Positions 35,649-46,131 of a stretch of DNA of 64,000 bases are shown one piece after another. Position 1 is the first letter of the stretch; every line of letters starts with the position of its first letter. A program made the position numbers and the translations under genes. The stretch is from NCBI GenBank assembly GCA_947044405.1, contig CAMRHE010000028.1, positions 6,367,001 through 6,431,000 on the forward strand. The letters are read 5' to 3'. This DNA is from Leptodactylus fallax. Its lineage: Eukaryota; Chordata; Amphibia; Anura; Leptodactylidae. Under the pieces are notes generated by a model. The model ran no database searches. It was not told the DNA's origin and worked only from the letters and a program-made list of their open reading frames with translations.

Positions 35649-36585
35649 CGGAATGTACACTGCGAGCCCTATATGGGAATGTAGACCGCGAGCCCTATAT
35701 GGGAATGTAGACCGCGAGCCCTATATGGGAATGTAGACCGCGAGCCCTATATGGGAATGTAGACCGCGAGCCCTATATGGGAATGTAGACCGCGAGCCCT
35801 ATATGGGAATGTAGACCGCGAGCCCTATATGGGAATGTAGACCGCGAGCCCTATATGGGAATGTAGACCGCGAGCCCTATATGGGAATGTAGACCGCGAG
35901 CCCTATATGGGAATGTAGACCACGAGCCCTATAATGGGAATGTAGGCCGCGAGCCCTATAATGGGAATGTAGACCGCGAGCCCTATATGGGAATGTAGAC
36001 TGCGAGCCCTATATGGGAATGTAGACTGCGAGCCCTATATGGGAATGTAGACTGCGAGCCCTATATGGGAATGTAGACTGCGAGCCCTATATGGGAATGT
36101 AGACTGCGAGCCCTATATGGGAATGTAGACTGCGAGCCCTATATGGGAATGTAGACTGCGAGCCCTATATGGGAATGTAGACTGCGAGCCCTATATGGGA
36201 ATGTAGACTGCGAGCCCTATATGGGAATGTAGACTGCGAGCCCTATAATGGGAATGTAGACCGCGAGCCCTATAATGGGAATGTAGACAGCGAGCCCTAT
36301 AATGGGAATGTAGACAGCGAGCCCTATAATGGGAATGTAGACTGCGAGCCCTATAATGGGAATGTAGACTGCGAGCCCTATAATGGGAATGTAGACTGCG
36401 AGCCCTATATGGGAATGTAGACTGCGAGCCCTGTAAGGGAATGTAGACTGTGAGCCCTGTAAGGGAATGTAGACTGCGAGCCCTATAATGGGAATGTAGA
36501 CTGCGAGCCCTATAATGGGACAGTGACCAACCATGTTGTGTAGCGCCAACATATTCCGCAGCGCTTTACAAAGTAATAATACATT
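35649..36585. repeat. 26-bp minisatellite ending in a dispersed-repeat tail
   Basis: The unit GGGAATGTAGACCGCGAGCC+CTATAT (26 bp), with a 27-bp CTATAAT variant, repeats about 33 times to 36520. CCGCGAG units fill the first third and CTGCGAG units the second, with 27-bp units clustered at 35920-35970 and 36240-36400. It runs into GTAGCGCCAACATATTCCGC and AGCGCTTTAC, a motif seen at the end of amphibian interspersed repeats, so the array probably grew from one segment of such a repeat. Confidence 0.93.
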
Positions 36586-36654
36586 GTGGACTGGAGAGTT
36601 GCTTTAAATTACTTCTACAGTGTTCGATATTGATCTTGTATTTTTCATTTTTAG

Positions 36655-36762
36655 TGAAAGGAAATGGCTTTCCGGAAGGTAATTCAAGGGACGCTTGTCT
36701 TCGGAGGTGGGGCTGTGGCCACCGTATTTGGTCTTTCTCATTTGACTGACAAAAAGAAAAAG
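36655..36762 (+). CDS. gpd2: gpd2 coding exon 1 (residues 1-33): mitochondrial glycerol-3-phosphate dehydrogenase
   Basis: GPD2 oxidises glycerol 3-phosphate to dihydroxyacetone phosphate on the outer face of the inner mitochondrial membrane. It passes electrons through FAD to ubiquinone and is half of the glycerol-phosphate shuttle. This exon follows the acceptor TTTTTCATTTTTAG at 36654. ATG is at 36664 with a good start context (AAAGGAAATGG), giving 33 codons that begin MAFRKVIQGTLVFGGG and end in a basic DKKKK stretch, and a donor AAG|GTAATG. The peptide fits the family's N-terminal targeting and membrane-proximal segment: hydrophobic GTLVFGGGAVATVFGL flanked by basic residues. Phase 0 at the 3' end. 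The preceding nine bases are 5' untranslated. Confidence 0.93.
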
Positions 36763-37372
36763 GTAATGTCTAAAAATGTCAAAAAGTTAATGTCTTAAAG
36801 GGAATGTATAATTGTTTTTTACAATTTATTTTATGGTTATAGATCTCCTTTTTTTTTTTTTTTTTTTTCTATTTTCTGTACACGATTATGGTGATGTCAT
36901 CTCACCTGAGCTGCTGTTAACAGCATTCAGAGAGATATTTTAGTCATATCAACCACAGGAACCTTTAGTCTGAAGATTATTCATTATTGACTATTGTGGG
37001 AGAGACTTGTGGGCATGCTTTGTGAACTTTGCAGATCTCATTGTGCAGGGAGGGGGAGGAGGTGAACTGTGAATGGTGGATCCTGTGTTATCTAGTTGTT
37101 AACTGTCATTGTAATCATGTCTGTAACGATAATGAGATGACTGCATAAAAGTGATCTCTACACAGGAACAGGAACTATCAGCTTGTTATTAGGCTTAGTA
37201 GCCAGAAGAAAACTACAGAATTTTGGGATATTTTACAATAGAAAAGTAAAAATACAATCACCAAAACAAACATGCAGGACCTATTTAAAGAGGCGTTGAA
37301 TTGTACCAATGTGAATAAAGTGTTTTTGTTGTGAAAGCTTCTCTTTAGCTCCAGCATCAGACTAAGGCTGGG
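36763..37372. other. gpd2 intron 2, first part
   Basis: Starts at the donor GTAATG. A pyrimidine tract at 36848-36868. Otherwise nothing recognised. Confidence 0.5.
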
Positions 37373-37562
37373 TTCACACCAGTGTTTGGATTCCGCAGGA
37401 CTTTTCTCTCCGAATTTTTGGACGTAAACCGGACAGTAACCCGTTGACCCCATTATAATCTTTGGGGTCCGTGGGTTTCCACGGGAAACCACTTTTGGAT
37501 TGGGTTTCCGTTTTTTGGACCCAATGAATGGAAACCCAAGTGCAAGTGTGAACCTAGAGTAA
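37373..37562. repeat. GTTCACAC-type MITE, copy 2
   Basis: The ends CTGGGTTCACACCAGTGTTTGG and AAGTGCAAGTGTGAACCTAG are inverted. The middle has GACTTTTCTCTCCGAATTT and CCCCATTATAATCTTTGGGG, shared in part with 28660, 40200 and 49055. Confidence 0.75.
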
Positions 37563-37942
37563 GCCTATATTTCTATCTCCTGCATGTCTTACTCACTTGT
37601 CCTCCACCCCCCTCTCCATAGACTTCTATAGGCATGTGTAATCTGAGTGATGTGACCTGCAGTCTATCTCAAGACACACATATCAGAGATTTTCAGAGTG
37701 AAAGTCAGTTTGGCAGAAAGAGGGGAACAGGGAAGAGCAGAGAGAAGCATTTTTTTCAGATATATTACATTTCTTGTAATCACCTGTACTATAGCTTAAT
37801 GCTAAATTTGCAGTCTATATACTATTCAACAGCAGTATAATGCTATGGTGGTGATTTAGTGAGTGAAAACCAAGTGACAGGATCCATTTAAATGTTAGCA
37901 ATTTTGCTTCCCCCACTAGGAGCTCCTTAGGAGATTACTTAG

Positions 37943-38190
37943 ATGTATAGTTTGTTACATATTGACTGTCATAGGAATCAATCACTGGATTATTAATGAT
38001 ATTATAGAATTATTAATATTGTATAATTACATGTATAGTTTGTTACATATTTACTGTCATAGGAATCAATCACTGGCTTTTTCGTGAATTGGAGGATCTT
38101 TACTGCTACTGTCTGACCATGGTTGTCAGTCATTTATGAAGGAGTCTGAGTCTGAGCAGGAGTCGTAGTCTGTGGTTTGGCCTATCTACT
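37943..38190. repeat. 88-bp dimer and GAGTC-rich dispersed repeat, copy 1
   Basis: An 88-bp unit (ATGTATAGTTTGTTACATAT, CTGTCATAGGAATCAATCAC, ATTATAGAATTATTAAT) occurs twice in tandem (37943 and 38031). It then runs into GAGGATCTTTACTGC and GAGTCTGAGTCTGAGCAGG. The same arrangement recurs at 39793-40055, so the dimer is part of one mobile unit. Confidence 0.8.
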
Positions 38191-38429
38191 CAACATCCTT
38201 GGTGGGAAGCCAGTGAACAAGGCAACTACAGAAGGGCCAGTATTTCATGGAAAGGAGCCAAAATCCATTAATAAAGTTATATTCCGATGTTTATTAAACA
38301 TTGGAAAGTTTCGACTCCTTCTAAAAATAACTATGCATTTAATATTCCAAAGCGATACAAATATTCTAGCCATAGCACGCCGCTCTATTCCAGGACCAGA
38401 GCTATTCCGCCTCGCGCGACGTTCCTTTA

Positions 38430-38950
38430 ATTAAAGGGAAATGGTCGGCGTCTGCTTTGAAAGCAGGCGGCATTAACCGGCTGAGCACGTTTCTGTAATT
38501 GGCCGTTATTGATTGGGCGAGCTCTTTGATGCGGCATTGTATTCTCCTTTATTGTTAATTGTATTGATCTAAATAATTGTGAGGAAGGGAAATACACTTA
38601 TTTCATCACAGGAAGTGCCACTTGGATTATAATATCAAGAATAGGGGCTATAATGAAGTAGTTTGTTTTAATCAAATGACAGAAGTTGTGCGGGGAAAGT
38701 CATACTGGGATTTACTCCGACTAATGCTGCGATAAGTGGTTTTACTATTGCGAGATGATTAAGTTCTTTTAATTAGGTCTTCTAATTGGCTAATCTGCCA
38801 TGTTGGTTCATCAGTGAAAAGACTTTTGTCGAGTTTTACAAGGTGCTTAAATCTGGATAAGAAAAAATGAAGCACTTCAATTATTTCTTATTCCTGAATG
38901 TATTCTTAGCAATTATGTTTTCATATGTGGCTGAAATCAGCTCCTTGTGC
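38430..38950. promoter_or_regulatory. Candidate conserved non-coding element 1
   Basis: A repeat-free stretch with dense A/T homeodomain-type cores (TTAATTAAAGG at 38428, TAATTGG and ATTGATTGGGCGAG near 38500, GTTAATTGTATTGATC near 38555) between GC-containing blocks. The composition resembles vertebrate enhancers more than neutral intron. I have no alignment, so this is only a candidate. Confidence 0.3.
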
Positions 38951-39260
38951 AGATCTTCAAAGAACCTTTCAAGCATGCTCGGTTTTGTTGTCACATCTTA
39001 GAATGCCCATGAAAATCCCTCTGTATAAGTGACTTAATCTGTCATGATTTGCTGTGAAGAAGGTAGGATCAGGCACAATTATGTTAAAGAGATAAAGCTA
39101 GAAATTCAGTTTCACTCGCTCCGTTCCTATTTCCTTACTTGTGTCTGCCCTTATTGAAAAAGGGGTTTCAGGAGGACATCGGTAAGGCATCAGTTTTGGG
39201 TCAGTGGAGGTCCAAATCTTGGCACCCCCATTGGTTAGCTGTTTTGAAGGGGCCATGGTT

Positions 39261-39620
39261 CAGTACCGTGCAAAAGTTTTAGGCAGGCGTGAATAACCTG
39301 CTGCAAAGTTAGAAGGTTTTCAGAAATAAAAGGGTTAATGGTTTATTTTTGTCAGTGAACAAAACTAAGTGAATGCTGTCAATATTTAGTGTGACCTTTG
39401 CCCTTTGGAGGAGGAGTCCTGGAAGTGATGATCCGGCCCCCACAGATATAGCCCTGATCTCATCATCATCCGGTCTGTCTGGGATGACATGAAGAGACAG
39501 AAGGATTGGAGCAAGCCTACATCCACAGAAGATCTGTGCTTAGTTCTCCAAGATGGCGGCGGGAACAACCTCCCTGCCCAGTTCTGCCAAAGGGCAAAGG
39601 TCACACCTTTAGGAGCTGTA
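39261..39620 (+). mobile_element. Tc1-like deletion derivative, copy 2
   Basis: The left end CAGTACCGTGCAAAAGTTTTAG is followed by a subterminal region and then a junction (CCTTTGCCC|TTTGGAGGAGGAGTCC) into the transposase 3' part. Translated + strand blocks such as SVWDDMKRQKDWSKPTSTED and NNLPAQF fit the Tc1 C-terminus. The right end is missing. Shares its internal junction with the copy at 63411. Confidence 0.82.
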
Positions 39621-39792
39621 GTGCTCAGAATTCTGTATTTTTCATAATTGATATTCTGAGTTTTGCCACAGGGCTGTGGAGTCAGAGTCATCTGTTTAGG
39701 CTGGAGTCAGAAAAAGTTTCCCACTTCATCTGTGGTTTAAAAAAAAAAAAAAAATTATTTATTTCAAATATGATGTGAAATTGTTAATATTA

Positions 39793-40055
39793 GATTTATA
39801 GTTTGTTACATATTTACTGTCATAGGAATCAATCACTGGATTATTACTGATATTATAGAATTATGAATATATAATTAGATGTATAGTTTGTTACATATTT
39901 ACTGTCATAGGAATCAATCACTGGATTATTAATGAATTAGAGGATCTTTATTGCTTCCTTCTGGCCATAATTGTCAGTCATTTATGAAGTAGTGGGATTG
40001 TGGAAAAAGAGGAGTCTGAGTTGGTGGTTTGGACTACTGACTCCACAGCTCTGGG
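39793..40055. repeat. 88-bp dimer and GAGTC-rich dispersed repeat, copy 2
   Basis: Tandem units at 39793 and 39879 (86-bp spacing), then GAATTAGAGGATCTTTATTGC, TTGTCAGTCATTTATGAAG and GAGTCTGAGTTGGTGGTTTGG ending in ACTGACTCCACAGCTCTGG. Parallels 37943-38190. Confidence 0.8.
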
Positions 40056-40199
40056 TCCGCGTTCAGTCCTGGAAATACATCTGACTATACGTTCCATATT
40101 TCACGGATTGAATTCAAACATATGAAGCCGGCCTTAGTGCGGATAAAATAAAAACAAAACAAAAGCCAAAAACATGAATAAGTCAAATTGATAATAGCA

Positions 40200-40432
40200 T
40201 TTGGGTTTCCATCATTTGGGTCTGCATGGGGACCTGAAAGATGAAGACCCTGTCTGCTTAAAAAGCAGTTACACGCGGAAATCCGAAGAACCCATAGACT
40301 ATAATGGGGTCCATTGGGTTTTCGCTGGTTTTATACGCAAACTGGCGGAGAGAAAAGTCCTCCTTGCAGGTCTTTTCTCTCCGCGGATTCTGCGGCAGAG
40401 ACTCCAATGCTAGTGTGAATCCAGCCTTAGTG
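40200..40432. repeat. GTTCACACTAG-type MITE, copy 3
   Basis: Close to 28660-28893: ATGGGGACCTGAAAGATGAAG, GAGAGAAAAGTCCTCCTTGC, TTCTCTCCGCGGATTCTGCGG, and CTAGTGTGAATCCAGCCTTA at the right end. Confidence 0.8.
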
Positions 40433-40719
40433 ATGTAGATGACTATGAGGAACGTGGACATGAAATGACTAATAGGGGGCTTCCCCGTCTATCCATACTC
40501 ATTCCTAAAGGTCATTAGTTCTGCAATTTACTAACTTTTTTGAAAAGTGAAAGGCCCATATTGCAGGATTAGTAATAGCTCACCCTGAACCATTGTATCG
40601 GAGAAATAAGCCTATGGCTTTCCACTTTGCATAAATCTTCACGTCCCTGTGCTGACCTCTTCCGAAAGGACATGCTGGCACTAGTAGTTGCTCCAAACTT
40701 CTCTTACTTCTCCTTCTCA

Positions 40720-41400
40720 CAGCTTCGCCTTGCTTTTTGCCTACCGTACGCCATGAGTAATGTTAATTGCATTTAATATTTTAGATTAAGCGTGATTTAC
40801 ACCGCGCTCCTTTATCTGGGTGTTTAGACTGAACTAATTTTACGACGAGAAAATAATTTCCATATTAAAACGCAATGAATAAAACAGAGTTCTTGAATAA
40901 AGTAGGTCCCGCCTCAAAGCTAATAAATAAATTTCAATAAAATAGCTACATATATTAACTCTTCCATTAGCGGGTTCGCACCGCCGCCGAGAGTGAAAGC
41001 AGTCGGTGTTTAAGAGAGTCATTTGCATGAAATTCAGCGCTACACTCAAATTAATACTGGTAGTGATTACAGGACAACCTGCTTGTTAATTGCCCGTAGG
41101 CTTTAAATATTCACTTCTTTCCGAAATAGACACTAATTATTAGATCTTGTTTGCTGTTACACCATAAGTTGCAAATGTCTAGGAAGGCTGGGAAAAATTT
41201 GCAATTCTAATGGGGCCCGAGCACGGGGAAAATTGATCTAATCATTTAAAATGAGGGTTGCATGCGAAATGAATAAAAATGTTTCCCTGAGATTAGGAAA
41301 TCTTTAATGTAGGTTTATCAAACATTTACTTTCATAAGTTCACTTTTGTAGATTTTGTCTTTTGACTGGAAAGCGGTGAATTCATTAGGTGTAAAGGAAA
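40720..41400. promoter_or_regulatory. Candidate conserved non-coding element 2
   Basis: A 680-bp repeat-free block with many TAAT cores (TGTTAATTGCATTTAATATT near 40765, CTAATTTTACGACGAG near 40834) and a perfect octamer ATTTGCAT at 41021-41028, the POU-factor site. The CCGCCGCCGAGAG segment near 40981 is an isolated GC block. It looks like an enhancer-type element; no expression or alignment evidence is available here. Confidence 0.35.
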
Positions 41401-41525
41401 AAAAAAAAAAAAAAAACGAACAAAAAAAAACCCCCAAAATAGAACAGAAAATAATTTTTCTCAAAAATTATTCATTTGTATATTTTTGAACACTTCATGT
41501 CCAGATTACTTACTTAGTTAAAGCA

Positions 41526-42328
41526 TATAACCCCAGCCCTGCAGATAGATAGGTTAGTGTCACCAGAACCAGCATATCACCCCAGCCTTGCAGATAGATA
41601 GGTTAGTGTCACCAGAACCAGCATATCACCCCAGCCTTGCAGATAGATAGGTTAGGGTCACCAGACCCAGCATATCACCCCAGCCCTGCAGATAGATAGG
41701 TTAGTGTCACCAGAACCAGCATATCACCCCAGCCCTGCAGATAGATAGGTTAGTGTCACCAGAACCAGCATATCACCCCAGCCCTGCAGATAGATAGGTT
41801 AGTGTCACCAGAACCAGCATATCACCCCAGCCCTGCAGATAGATAGGTTAGTGTCACCAGAACCAGCATATCCCCCCAACCCTGCAGATAGATAGGTTAG
41901 TGTCACCAGAACCAGCATATCCCCCCAACCCTGCAGATAGATAGGTTAGTGACACCAGAACCAGCATATCACCCCAGCCCTGCAGATAGATAGGTTAGTG
42001 TCACCAGAACCAGCATATCACCCCAGCCCTGCAGATAGATAGGTTAGTGTCACCAGAACCAGCATATCACTCCAGTCCTGCAGATAGATAGGTTAGTATC
42101 ACCAGAACCAGCATATCACCCCAGCCCTGCAGATAGATAGGTTAGTGACACCAGAACCAGCATATCACCCCAGTCCTGCAGATAGATAGGTTAGTGTCAC
42201 CAGAACCAGCATATCACCCCAGCCCTGCAGATAGATAGGTTAGTGTCACCAGAACCAGCATATCACCCCAGCCCTGCAGATAGATAGGTTAGTGTCACCA
42301 GAACCAGCATATCACCCCAGCCCTGCAG
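41526..42328. repeat. 49-bp minisatellite, array C (about 16 units, reverse)
   Basis: Reverse complement of the unit at 5802-7724 (CCCCAGCCCTGCAGATAGAT, AGGTTAGTGTCACCAG, AACCAGCATATCA). Units are very uniform. Private variants such as CATATCCCCCCAACCCTGC (two adjacent units near 41868 and 41917) show local duplication. Confidence 0.96.
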
Positions 42329-43931
42329 GGATTCAGTGTTTTCCCCATGTGAATCACTGCCTCTGTTGCCAAGAAAATCATCATTTTTGTCAATATGCAA
42401 ATGAGCTATTTGGAGCAATGACTTCACTCTCATTGCACCATAAAACATATGGCATGTCATTACTGGAGCCCAGTAAAGAAAGATTGGTGGGGACCAGAGA
42501 ACTATTGCTACAGGAATGACTGGGGATTTCTCAGGTGAGTATTTCTGCTTTTGTTATTTTATGCCAGTTTGTCAACAGAAGAGTAAATCTTGGCATTGTC
42601 CAGCAGACTCACCTAGAAGCTTTGCTCTGTATGACATAGATCCAGCCATACTGCCACCGACCTCATTGGTCCTCTTGGTCGGCAAAACTGAACAAGTGAT
42701 CATTGCAATGTTGATAGCTGGGGGTTGCTGCCTGGTCTAACTAAAACCAGCTCATTTTAGGACAGATTTCCGTCGTCCTATAAAATAAAAATTTAAAAAG
42801 AAAAAATAAATGTCATAAAAATATACATAAGCCCCCCAACACACACAAAGATCACACCTTATCCACTGGTTGTTGTCTCGAACTTAATATCTGAAATTAG
42901 ACATGGAGTATACCAAAGTCAACAGGCAATGAGAGGTGCAAATATAACAATATAATTTTTTTTATGGTACCATAATAAAATGAATTTAGTTGTTTTACAA
43001 AATATAAGCCTAAAAATTATGAGAAGCCTACATTGGTCACAAAAAATAACAAAAATCACATAAATTGCCCAACAAGTAAATGTTATAGCTGTTAAACTAA
43101 GACTAGCCTAAAAAGGACTAATCTATGTCTGGTGGTGATGGCCCAAAATACACTGGACCTGAAACTGGTTGAACGACTGTAGCAAAGAAATATGTGATTA
43201 AAAAAAAAAAATAAAAAAAAAAATGTATTCTCCTCGAAATCTTTATAATTTGGGTTTAGGATGACCCGAGCCCCCTATATCGAGCTGTAGTCAAGCCCCC
43301 TTGATATGATTTCTTTGTTACTTATCTTTTGCTTTTTCCATCTGGCTTTTGTCAGTCCTTCAGTCATTCTTCTATCTTTCAGTTTTTATTTCCTTTCTCC
43401 TCTTCCCGTGACTTGTATGAATGAGACATTTAGGGGTCAGTTTAGGCTCAGGCCGAGGTTAGGCGGCTGCATCACTTCACTTGTCACGCAGAGGGCTAGG
43501 GATACTGGGCGCAGGTGACAGGAGGTCATCGGAGTCCCTGTACTTGCCTTAGGGTCAGGAGTCATGGCTGCTGGAGTTGGTGTCATTGTGCTTTATAGAA
43601 AAACTATATCCTGACTAGATCCATGTGAGCATGTGTTGTATGTACAGTTAACCCTGTGCGTCTCACTTCTGCAATACTAAAGGCATTCAAAAAGTGGAAA
43701 GCATGTAAAAAATGCACAACCATCTATCAAGTAGGGATTTATCCAGTGCAGAGAGCCCCTTTAAGGATAATATGGAAAAATTCATCCATGTCCATACATG
43801 GGACTCATACCCAGCTTGTATGGACTTCACTTGACTATTAATGTCAGGGCTAAACCTTAGTCTTGGTTATGTGCATGTTGCATATGTATTTGCATTTCTT
43901 CATTTAAAGGTACTCTTTGTGCATCTTCCAG
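42329..43931. other. gpd2 intron 2, last part, no gene seen
   Basis: Contains A-rich tracts at about 42780 and 43200-43225 and otherwise unrecognised sequence. Ends in the acceptor CATCTTCCAG at 43931. Confidence 0.5.
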
Positions 43932-44103
43932 GTAAATCTAACCTATGTGCAAGCGGCCGAGCTGGTCAGATCAGCAAATCAGAATGAGCTGCCCTCTAGG
44001 GAAGCGCAACTTCTTACCCTGGAAAACACAAAAGAGTTTGATGTTCTGGTCATTGGTGGAGGAGCCACTGGCTGTGGTTGTGCTTTGGATGCTGTCACTA
44101 GAG
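43932..44103 (+). CDS. gpd2: gpd2 coding exon 2 (residues 34-91): FAD-binding Rossmann motif
   Basis: Acceptor TTCCAG|GTAAAT, donor GAG|GTATGG. 172 bases encode VNLTYVQAAELVRSA... to the dinucleotide-binding fold. FDVLVIGGGATGCGCALDA carries G75-x-G77-x-x-G80, which holds the FAD diphosphate. The run from I74 to G91 fits the PROSITE-type signature 1 of FAD-dependent glycerol-3-phosphate dehydrogenases ([IV]GGGxxG-x-G-x-A-x-D-xxx-RG). It continues exon 1 in phase 0 and leaves one base (phase 1), so G91 is split across the next intron. ERDD and the substrate region follow in the next exon. Confidence 0.96.
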
Positions 44104-44429
44104 GTATGGAACATTTATGGAAACTGTACCTAACTGTACCTAATGCCTTGGTTTTCGTGGGGCACTTTTTCGTCTCCATTGGTTAATAGCCTCTTTAAAG
44201 GGGTTTCCAACATATGCAAAAATGTGATGACGACAGGGAAAGTGATAGTATAAGAAAAAGGCACCATAAGACTCAAGCACACGACTGAGCGTGTTTCTGA
44301 TGTGGAGCTGAGTTTGCAGCCGAATGCACATCGGCTGACACTTGGAGTGATATCTGAGTATTTCGTGATGCATTCACATCTATGGGGGCTTCTTGATCTA
44401 TTCTGCTCTGATGACATGGATTATTATAG

Positions 44430-44955
44430 ATCAAAAAACAAATTCATGCCCGCACAAAAGTAAAAACCAAATCTCATAATTTATTGATAAACAAATAAAT
44501 ACAAATACATATAAACATATGGGGGAACCCAAGAAAAAACCAAATAAGAAAATACATATACAAAAGCAGGAAAAACAGGAAATCACATGATGAACAAATA
44601 TGGAAAATCCAAACAGGCACAATATAAGATATATATGAATATATTTTTAGGTAATTTAAGATATCTGTGTAAAAAATACACCTATAAATTATTAAGAAAT
44701 AAACCACAGATCATAATAAAAAATATATGTGCTAAGGAAACCATAAATAACATAGGTAAAAAATCCTGAGTTAAACCCACCTAAGTAACAAACACCTCGA
44801 CGCGCGTTTCGCCACAGGCTTCGTCCAGAGGAATATAAATTATGAGATTTGGTTTTTACTTTTGTGCGGGCATGAATTTGTTTTTTGATTTGTTACTACT
44901 TGTTCCGCACATGCTTTGTCATTGTTTGGTTATTTGCCCGTTAGTATTTTGTTCT
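44430..44955 (-). mobile_element. Penelope-like (probable) insertion with 55-bp perfect inverted repeats
   Basis: The 526-bp insertion is bounded by a perfect 15-bp direct repeat CATGGATTATTATAG (44415-44429 and 44956-44970). Its arms 44430-44484 and 44835-44889 are exact reverse complements over 55 bp. The region between arms is AT-rich without a coding frame. A hammerhead-like motif lies beside the right arm. The 15-bp target duplication fits target-primed retrotransposition, not a cut-and-paste element. Penelope-like elements are known to carry hammerhead motifs and partly inverted terminal repeats, so I call it a truncated Penelope-like copy. The alternative is an unclassified foldback element. 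Confidence 0.6.
44795..44831 (-). ncRNA. Hammerhead-ribozyme-like motif
   Basis: Read on the - strand: CCTC pairs with the closing GAGG (stem I). A seven-base box TGGACGA stands where hammerheads have CUGANGA. GCC-TGT-GGC is a three-base-pair stem II. GAAAC follows as the second core box. The self-complementary ACGCGCGT then forms a minimal stem III before the cleavage-site-like GTC. Short palindromic stem III is typical of hammerheads in Penelope-like elements. The first two bases of the first box (C3, U4) are changed, so this copy is probably inactive. Confidence 0.5.
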
Positions 44956-45050
44956 CATGGATTATTATAGGGCAGGTCCTATCCTACTCAGTGTCATCGG
45001 AAAAGAATGGACCGAAAGCCCCCATGTACGTGAACGCATCACCGAGTGCA

Positions 45051-46006
45051 TTCCACTGCGAAGTCGACCTCACATTTGAAGCACACTTGGTCATTTGAAT
45101 GGATTCTAAAGCCTACCACTTTTATTTCCCTCTACTCTGATCCTCCTGCTGGTTTACTTGGTGGCATTGTTGACGTACCCATGTGGCCAATGATTCTAAT
45201 CACTGGCCTTAGCATTCTTGTACCGTACCCTTAGAGAAAATGGCTACTCCTCCATTCAGAAACTACATGACCTGTTCTTCAAAGCCCATTCGACTAGGAC
45301 TTGGTAAATTGAGTCCTACAACTGTAGGCGATACTGAGCATTAGCCACATCCTTCACCCATAGCTACATCTGTCTTTGGTATCATAGATGTATTGCTTCT
45401 TAAGCACTGGCAGCCAGGTCAAGACGCTGCAGAAATCACATAGCCTGGACCACCATCTCAAGTTGCCTTGACTGTAGTATTGTGTGCTTTTGCATCCTGA
45501 CCACATCTTGGGTGCATTTTGTCAGCTCCAGGTGTGATGCAATACCGAGGCTGTAGGGTGGTGGTCTCAAGCCTTGGACTCTCCGGGTGTTGTGAAACAA
45601 CTCTCAGCATTCAACCATAGCCACTGGCTTTCTTGGTTGTCGATTCAGAGCCGTTGAAGAGATATATAGGTTGGAGAAAACCACCATTGTAGGGATTGTT
45701 GGTTTGCATTGTCACTGGTCTGTTTGAGTCCCACTTCCTTTAGAACAAAGTTCCTCAGTGTTTCTACACCTAGTACCCCATCTCAATAAATTACCCCAAG
45801 GCTGTGACCAAGAATTGTGCTGCACATTAAAGGGACAGTGTAAGGACAGTGTGAGCGCTCCTTGGGGTACATGCGTCACAACTTGGCCACGTATAATAGA
45901 GAGGAGAGGTGATATAACATTGATTGGATAGGTTTGTCTTGAGCTATACGTTAGTAGGTCATAAAGACAATATTGTAACTCAATCTTTTTTAATACCCCA
46001 TGACAG
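45051..46006. other. gpd2 intron 3, last part, no gene seen
   Basis: Degenerate repeat-like text near 45560-45620 (GTGGTCTCAAGCCTTGGACTC). Ends with the acceptor CCCCATGACAG at 46006. Confidence 0.5.
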
Positions 46007-46131
46007 GTCTTAAAACTGCACTTGTGGAAAGAGATGACTTTTCCTCTGGGACCAGCAGCAGAAGCACCAAGCTCATCCATGGAGGTGTCCGCTATCTCCA
46101 GAAAGCCATCATGAGGCTGGATGTGGAGCAG
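46007..46131 (+). CDS. gpd2: gpd2 coding exon 3 (residues 91-132)
   Basis: 125 bases from the acceptor ATGACAG|GTCTTAAAA to the donor GAGCAG|GTAGTG. It completes G91 and encodes [20 protein letters not shown] then [14 protein letters not shown]98 at the end of the second Rossmann strand is the residue type that binds the FAD ribose. The S/T/G-rich loop [15 protein letters not shown] is nearly invariant in this family and lines the FAD and substrate site. Starts in phase 1 and ends in phase 0 at Q132. Residue numbers are from my join of the exons. Confidence 0.96.

Larger units (their letters stand above)
44360..45050. mobile_element. Palindromic dispersed repeat, split by an insertion
   Basis: The left part (GTGATGCATTCACATCTATG, GGGGCTTCTTG, CTGATGACATGG) and the right part reversed (GGTGATGCGTTCACGTACAT, GGGGGCTTTCGG, CCGATGACAC) are inverted arms. 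The centre ATTATTATAGGGCAGGTCC matches 26258-26276. The element is cut at its centre by the insertion at 44430-44955. Confidence 0.7.

Noticed and set aside
36217..36552. Repetitive 111-codon frame on the - strand (GLAVYIPI repeats)
   Set aside because: Translation of the 26/27-bp minisatellite.
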